64,000 nucleotides of DNA from Trichoplax sp. H2 (taxonomy: Eukaryota; Placozoa; Uniplacotomia; Trichoplacea), in the NCBI GenBank assembly GCA_003344405.1, contig NOWV01000013.1:868001-932000 (forward strand). Direction: 5' to 3'. The position numbers and the translations under genes are program-made. Below are positions 56,677 to 64,000 of the stretch, in pieces (the first letter of the stretch is position 1; each line of letters starts with the position of its first letter). The notes below the pieces were generated by a model. The model ran no database searches, was not told the origin of the DNA, and saw only the letters and a program-made list of their open reading frames with translations.

Positions 56677-59600
56677 GATGAATAAATGTTGTGATTTTAA
56701 TTCAGTCTCAAACGTTCAACAGGTGATAAAAAATAAAAATATTCTTTGATATCCAATAATTTCGTCAACTTAGACTCAAATGGATGACTGTGTATTTACT
56801 TTACGTTGAAATGTAGATTAGTTTGGATTAATTTTACTACCACACGGTAATCGATCGATCTAATCGATTAGATTTATATCGCCGTCAAGTAAACGATTAA
56901 TGAAAAGAAAAAAATGCCGCTGTAACTTTTATACAATCCCTTAACTTAAATACAAATAGGAATGACCTTCTTATTAGTTAAATACAGTTAATGATCGGCC
57001 GTTTCTATTTTATGATGACTCGGTTGCCTAGCAATATGATACGTAAATAAGGTACCAATCTTCAGTTAATTTAAGTGACCCCTTCTCTTCCTCATATCAT
57101 TTATATCACGATCAAAAGCCATTCTTATTGACTTACAATAGCAAAGAAAATCAAGTTTACTTTGTTGTAACTAACAACGATTGTCTATAGTCTTCACGTA
57201 TTTTATGACGCAATCTATGCAAGCAATAGAAATTCAATGTGACGTTGACGTTTTTGGCGAGGCAGAGGATCCTTTCATCATGATAATGAATCATTGTTCA
57301 AACTAGAGGATAATTTTAGTAACGATTGATAAATCCATTGAATAGCCATTTACTAATGATATCTATTTTGTGCTTGAATCTATTTTTATTTCAGTCGTCT
57401 TGGGGGGTAAATTTCTTCCTTGGTAGTCCTATTTCCACGATATTAAGTCAAGTTTAAAATAGAATAGTCAGAAAGAATAAAATGGACGAGATGCAGTGCT
57501 GTAGTAATCAATTGCTGTATGAATTTTGTCGCTAAGATAGTACAATGGATTATGTATTTAGATCTAATAGTAGTAAGATATTTAGCAATAGATGAAATCG
57601 ATTGGAAAATGTTGAAATGAAATGGAAAGAATTTTGTAGTGGCAAGTTAAAAATTGTATCTTGAAATCAGGATGATTTATTTTAGAGCTATTTGGAAGCG
57701 GTATTGGTTGATGAAAAGGGCGAATGAATAGTAATATGTATTAATTTTATATATCTTAGCGACTAAATAATGGCAATCTTCAAATAGTATAGATTTAGAT
57801 GGATGCTCTCCCACAATCAATGGTGGTTGAAGCTGCGGAGGAAATCGAGTAATATCAATCTATAGTTTATTAGTCAAATTACTCATAGTAATCAACAGCT
57901 ATAATATCATAACATTGCCACCAGAATTGTTTTCATTTGCGGCAATCTGAAATCTGTGATGGACTAAGGAGATTTTACTATCGATTGGATGCAATAAGTA
58001 CTTTAATTAGATAAATCAAACCACAACAGGGAGTAATTACTTATTAAGTTTAAATCATAAGATTGTATAGCGGAGTAAGGGTACATCATTTAATCGAGCT
58101 CCTTCCATTTTATAAATTGATATAACAATATCATACTGTAATGCACAAAATTCATAAATCGCGAGCAACTGTTTGTTGATCGTTCAATTTAAAATAACTT
58201 TTATTCATAGGGTGTGTTGCGTTAAGGAAGCACCCTTTCAAATTCAGAAAGTAATTGAAATCGTTGGAGAACTCTGCGTAATTCTGTAATTAATAGAATC
58301 TGTTAACAGCTAGCAATGGTACATAGTTTTAAATACAGCTATAGACTTTATAGAGCTTTTCTCACTATGGATGTAAATAATAAAGAAGCAATTTAATTTA
58401 TCCTGTGTTAAAAATAATACTTAGTAGGATTTCTTCATGATTATGTTGACAGTACAATGAATAAGATATACAATCTGATGGAGTAAGAAATTAATAAGAT
58501 CTACCAATATCACGTGTTCTGATGGTGATAGAGCAAATCACTGTATAGAAAATGTGATTAATGTCACGTACACAGACAGAGGATAAACACACATATGTTG
58601 TACAGTATTCCATTAGTAATTTTATACGATATAGTCTTCAGATATATAGTAGCTATAAACGTATCAGATACTGTATCGCTGATATAATATTTTATTTTGC
58701 TTAGAGTTAATATTGTCTACTTTTAACTTTCTGACGATGGTAGAATAAGTACCGTAGCTTTGGACTTAGACGCACCATTTTATAAAAATTTAATCGAATG
58801 GTACGATTTATTTGTAAATAAGGATGGTGTAATTGTATTCAAATTGTGTCACGTCTTTCCTGCAGTTGCCTCTGTGTACTTGGTGACTAATATCGATATT
58901 CTATTATGCTAAGCTTAGAACTCAACAAAGCTAAATAATATACCAATGGTCATACTTATTATTGGATCCATTTTGTTATTACACGCATTTTTAGAACGAC
59001 ATTTGCACTTTTTTTGGGGTGAATGTGTGCGTCGGCATAATACGGTAAACTGATACTAATACATCTGATCATTTTCAGTCGATAACTTTTCGATAAAAGT
59101 AGTAGCATCATGCAAGGTATTTTTTGCCCACCTTTTAAGTGATATACGAGCATTGCAGATTGTACTGATGACCATACGTATCTCAGTGAGATGCCCAAAA
59201 TTATCCAACATAATTATTAGTCTAAATAGCAGCTCTAGCAATGGTAGAAGAAACAAAGAGGTCAAATAATAACATTCAATAAAGGCGTGTCCTAATATAT
59301 ATGGTATACTAAGTAGAGGAGATCGAATGATTGTTATAGGCAATGAATTACAAAATGATTTTCAATCATAACCAAAGTAAGTAATTCAAACCTTTAATAT
59401 AATTCAATAAATTTAAAAGCCAGGTGTCAAATAAACCAATTACAGTTGCACTACTGAATATATTACATCAGCGTCAGAGGTAATACATTAGAAAGTCTGT
59501 TCACTTCCCATGTAAAAAATGAATTTTCAATGATCATTGGAATTAGTCAGTACAACACATAGTTATTTCAATCATTCATTCCAGTTTATAAAATTATTTC

Positions 59601-60018
59601 CGCAGCGGCATCAACATCAATTTCCAATCTAGTGGTTGATTTAATTTTAGTGGGTAATAATAGAAGATCTTTTCCTTATGTAATTACTTGCTAGTTTTAG
59701 GCAATTGCAAAACAACGAAATCTATCACTGTACAGGCCGAAGTTATAACAAAATGCAAGATCGCGGCATTTTTTATAGACTTTTACAAACAGGGTATACC
59801 ATAAGCTAATGTTAAGCTTAAAAGTCAAATAAATTTTGGATTTCCAAGGTTATTTTCTAAGCAATCATGGAACTTTAAAATGACTCATATCAAGATGGTA
59901 TGATTTTGCCAATGGCTAGAATACGTTATCTGAAAAGGAATACAAGTTTACCGATTAAAAAGCTATAACAGCACGGTATATCGATCTTGATTTCCAATTT
60001 ATAACACCTCAACATAAT
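56677..60018. other. Intergenic between lipoxygenase and AMPK gamma, with a few exon-like pieces
   Basis: No confident gene. The minus strand has several short stretches with splice-like borders and protein-like content (described in the next entry). The remainder, 56677-57700 and 59350-60018, shows nothing I can support. Confidence 0.45.
57750..59350 (-). other. Possible unassigned minus-strand exons
   Basis: Five stretches look coding. At about 59140-59215, a segment containing NFGHLTEIRMVISTICNAR runs to an AAAAG|GTGGGC donor. At about 58910-59055, a cysteine-rich frame (CRRTHSPQKKCKCRSKNAC) follows a TATTAG acceptor and ends in VEF and a stop. At about 58225-58290, ELRRVLQRFQLLSEFERV follows TTACAG. 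At about 57910-57970, HRFQIAANENNSG follows CCTTAG. At about 57765-57865, RFPPQLQPPLIVGEHPSKS follows ACTATAG. I could not chain them in phase or recognise a family. They may be one gene, several relics, or chance. Confidence 0.25.
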
Positions 60019-63000
60019 CTAACATAAGAAATTAGTACCCGATGAGCGTAAAACTAAGAATTTCATCAAATCTGATAAGGAGATTATACCCATACAATGT
60101 TGTTGACTATCGACGACAATCAAACGATGCACCTAAAAATCCAGTAAGAACTTATAGATAAGCTTAAAGACAACCTAATTGCATTATTCTACCTATAAGA
60201 TATTATTTAAAAATTACCTGCTTCTCAACTAGTCTGTTAATGACCGCAGATAAGGTTTCATTAGGATAGCAAACAATAACTCCCTCAAGAGTCTAAGAAA
60301 AGGAAATTACAAATGGCCTTTATAATTTCTTCATCAAATAATATGCTATTGACAAATGCATGAATCTACTTACAGACGATCTTTTCTCTAAGGCCTGTCT
60401 GACTGTAACATCCAGATTATTGTAAGAGCGACCCTCTGCTAAATTCTAAGCATAAATAAAATATTAAAGAGAAACTAGTCAATTCTCTTGTAGGATGAAT
60501 ACCGTATACAATTATATTTAACTCTATGAAGCGCCAGTATTAATATGCAGTGTAAGCTACTTACTAATGCATCAAATTTTGCATAAATGTCCATGACTTT
60601 ACCTATAAAGGAATAATATAGAAGAACAAGTTATAAATTACATCAAGCGTAAAATAATTAATCCTAGTTACTTTTGACCTGCTTCATTGACAATTGGAAG
60701 TGCGGAAATTCTACGCTCCATGATTATGTTATGGGCCACTATTAGAGGTGTATCTGGCGATACCTAATGGTTGATGGTGTAGGTTTGAATTACATTGACC
60801 AGATACATTATAGACAGTGATATTGAGGGTCAATACTTGCAAGCCAGTAAAAATTCAAAAAGCAACATGCTAACAGTTTAGATATTTATATTATATGAAT
60901 CATCTGGCATAATTACCATGGCAACATTTTCATACGTTCCAATTCGAAGTTCCTCTACTGTTTGACTCATATATGAAGGAAATCCCATATCTGGAAACTA
61001 GAAGGAATAACGGAAAGTCAATAGAGCGATTAAAATTTCTAGATTCTTAGCATAGAACGACGTTAAAGATATTAATTTAGGGATTGATAACCGATATAAT
61101 CCTATTTCGTTAACTTACGTGTAGGTATAAAAACCTAATAAGCCGTTTATGTGTTATAATATACAGAACTGTACCAGTAGTCTCGTCAATTATTGGTAAT
61201 CGATGAATTTTATGGGTAGTAAGGTATTTTACAGCTTCATATAAACTAGAAAAAAATGATTCACTTATAATTAGTACTGTACCACGGCTATGGTATAAAT
61301 AATATAAGTATATACTGTACTCCTTTAATTTAACAGTTATCTATAATTGTAATTAATCAGTTTTCAAAGAACCTTGATTTAGATTAAAGGTTAATATTTT
61401 GATACCGCATACCTTGCAGATGGTCCAATCGAAATTAATTTGGCATGTTTACTGGATGTCGCTAATTCTGATAAAAAGATAGTTTAGTTAGTAATAGTAG
61501 TACTGTACTGAACTCGCTACCTTCGTCACGATTTTCCATTTTATTACTGCACTAGATTAAAAAATTGCTAGTTACTATTCGTACTTTTCCAAGTTTCAAT
61601 CCTATGATCTTCTAGTTCGGTAATTTGAATCTAATACAAGGTAAAACAAGTTTATACTAGTGATCTACTTTAGATTCAATTGGCCACTGATATCATAATA
61701 ACAAAGTAAATTAATTGTTATTATTGTAAAGTTTAGGTTATCGTTATGGTTAATACCAATGGCGATTTATAATAATGGCGTAAAATTTCGATGAAATCTG
61801 TCACTGTTAACATTCCTACAAAGTATACAACGAAAATATTAACATTTTATAGTTTAGAAATCAGATTATGTTCACTACTGTCAATACTAAAATACTACAA
61901 GCCATACCAACAAATCGTTGTTCTGATGATGACCATAAAGGGGCAGATCGTATTTCTAGTCAAGGAATAAAAAATAAAATTATACAACACAAAATTATCC
62001 TTATTACTTTTGGGATCGGTTGTCTTTATCCTGTTATAGGAATTTAGTAAATTGATATAATATTTTTAAAATGAATCGGCATTGTATAATGCCTAAAAAC
62101 TGAGATTGATATTAGTTAAAATATGTAAAAATTTTTTACTACCCAGACGGAATAGGAAACAGTCTATTTGAATACGACTGAAATGAGGTATTTAGAAATT
62201 ATTATTTTATTGCAGTAACAAAGCTCGCTAAGACAGCTACATCGTCCATACGATCATACTAACCGTTAGCGACTAGTGCAAAGAAAGCTTTTTTCATCTA
62301 ATACAAAAAACGTAATCGATTCAGTTGCAGTTAGTTCTGAGTTTAGTTAATAAAGCGTGATTATACTGTACTGTCCAATATAAATTTGTATATCTTACCG
62401 ATAACTTGGTATCCAGGGTTACAATTTTGGAGCTAGGAGGAATGAGTTCTTCGCATTTTACAGATTTTAAAAATCTCATATAGTTGTCATCCTCCGAATC
62501 TACAAAAGAATTCATTCTGAGCTATCATTGGCATGCTGAGTAGATATTGATTACGATTAATTAATTATTAGGATCAGTAATAGGGTTATCATGTTGAAAT
62601 AATTCTCTTATGCAAGTTTAGAGTGCAGGTAGGGGTAGATAAGTAATGAATGAGAAATTAAATGCTCCGGTGTTACTGTAATGTGATGCAACTAAGGTTA
62701 TCCTTCTAGAACGTTATAAAAGGTAGAGCAATTGTCGATAATTAATAATTGTCTAATTTAACTTACAATTAATTCATTCTTACTGTTTTAGTTAGTTTTT
62801 ATTATTAATTATCTTGAATAACGTGCTACTACATTACAGTACTATGCATACCGTACAATAGCGAGTAAAATAGTGTTTACGATGATAATAATTAAGTAGA
62901 ATTTATAATCTGAGGACTTGCCTTGTAAAATCATCCTTTCAACTTGAGTGCGAGAATTCTAAGTGTAAAAACAAAGTGTAAGAGGCGGCCGCATGTTGAT

Positions 63001-63956
63001 AATAAAATCATCAAGGTGATCATAATATAAAAATATTGACGAGGTAGAAGCAATTCATAAGAGTTTCCATGAGAAAAAAAACGTATCAATGATCTAGGTA
63101 GGTCAATTCATTATTGTAGCGAGTTGATAAAATAAAAAAATAAATAAAACTGATGATATAGCTTGGTGTTGACTCGGTAATTGCGCATTTTTATACAGAT
63201 AGTAAAGCACCGTAAGAACTGATAATAAGATACAGAATAGGGTAATGTAATTCTACTTTGGCGCAAATTAGTTATCCAATAAAATCATTAGATATTTGAA
63301 TCGATTGTATTAGTGATAACTTGTGAACATTCTCACAAGACAACTACAATTTTCACAGTCTTTCTTGAAAATAGAAAAGTGAGAGAAAGTTGATAAAAGT
63401 GCACTGAACTAATCGATGAATGCCCATATTCAAATAAAGTTATGATTTTATTACAGAAATTGTGATGCATGTAGCATTAAGTGATAGCATACAGTCCAGT
63501 TTCTAAAACTGTTCTGTACCGGAAAAGACTGCTATCTTTCATTAGTATAACTTTAAAAGTCAACATTATTTTAGGAATGATCAGAAAAGAAGAAAAAAAA
63601 AGGATAGCGGTCAAGATGTGCTCGTATGAGTTGTTGCATTCAAGTTGAACTAAAACTACTACGATGAAAATATAGAGTACCTTAACTTCTTCTGTTTCCA
63701 TTTCATCATCTTCGATGTTTTGTAAATCCGAAGGTACATAGGCCCTTAAGTTGGGTTTTTCACCTGGATCCGATCGAGATCGTGCTAGCAATCTTTCAGA
63801 TGGGGATGAATCATGAACAGACTGAGAACGTCGGTTACCGGAATTGGTTTTATGAGCAAGTTTATGGGCTGTTTTTTTGGTAGGTGATTTGACCTTAGCA
63901 TTGGATGGATCCACATCGGTATCATCAAATACCGGCATAGCAAATTTGCTGAGATC
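60019..63956 (-). CDS. AMP-activated protein kinase gamma subunit (four CBS domains), 5' end beyond window
   Basis: Nucleotide-sensing subunit of AMPK. Its four CBS motifs bind AMP/ADP/ATP and control the kinase. Exons 5' to 3': 63681-63956 (start outside the window), 62399-62499, 62264-62297, 61908-61955, 61757-61815, 61585-61630, 61413-61467, 61119-61245, 60917-60997, 60679-60763, 60565-60602, 60374-60445, 60218-60292, 60019-60132. Phases agree from 62499 onward. CKCEE-like start [20 protein letters not shown], then [50 protein letters not shown] and VHRLIVVDS are the hallmark gamma motifs. The 63681-63956 exon encodes a Ser/Arg/Lys-rich tail like the extended N-termini of gamma2/gamma3. 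It ends in phase 0 while the next exon needs phase 1, so a small exon is missing, or the ATG at 62513-62515 starts a short isoform. Confidence 0.92.
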
Positions 63957-64000
63957 CTATTGTCAATAAAGGTACATTAATAAAATTGGATAATGCCTAG

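Overview
The window looks like a piece of a small, AT-rich animal genome. Protein-coding genes are cut into many short exons with GT-AG introns. The gene set is animal-type: a MINDY4 deubiquitinase, PNKD, a PLAT-domain lipoxygenase, an AMPK gamma subunit and retinol/steroid dehydrogenases. A 20-base run of N marks a scaffold gap. From base composition, intron size and gene set I infer an early-branching animal, most likely a placozoan (Trichoplax or a relative). No marker in the window proves this.

Region by region. 1-21 kb: a tandem array of proline-iminopeptidase (S33 alpha/beta hydrolase) genes on the minus strand. There are two intact nine-exon copies (1235-5658 and 9774-11971), a third copy broken by stops and frameshifts (14605-17855), and one extra intact first exon with no body (8434-8570). 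Much of the rest of this region is repeated sequence: a ~118-bp intronic minisatellite, a ~210-bp satellite, and a candidate element with GTGCAAAATGA-type inverted ends. 22-26.4 kb: a complete plus-strand MINDY4-like gene of about 18 exons. 27.8-28.5 kb: a segment repeated on both sides of the assembly gap. 28.5-41.8 kb: three plus-strand SDR9C-type dehydrogenase genes, each with one large exon and one small 3' exon. The second and third are nearly identical. Between the first and second lie a MITE-like palindrome and a 12-copy hairpin-forming tandem array. 43.2-43.7 kb: a small three-exon gene for a 97-residue PPPY protein I do not recognise. 44.9-49.6 kb: a minus-strand PNKD-like metallo-beta-lactamase-fold hydrolase with a membrane-spanning N-terminal exon. 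49.6-52.5 kb: repeats and no gene. 52.5-56.7 kb: a complete 12-exon lipoxygenase on the minus strand, whose N-terminus reads as a myristoylation/palmitoylation signal. 57.7-59.4 kb: scattered exon-like pieces I could not assign. 60-64 kb: an AMPK gamma subunit gene on the minus strand that runs off the right edge.

The genes do not form a pathway cluster. They are independent metazoan genes, with two local tandem families (proline iminopeptidase and SDR9C). Two genes bear on lipid chemistry (SDR9C family, lipoxygenase) and one on energy sensing (AMPK gamma). Exon limits were set by joining open frames that match known family motifs at GT/AG sites with consistent codon phase. All identifications rest on recognised motifs, not on a database search.
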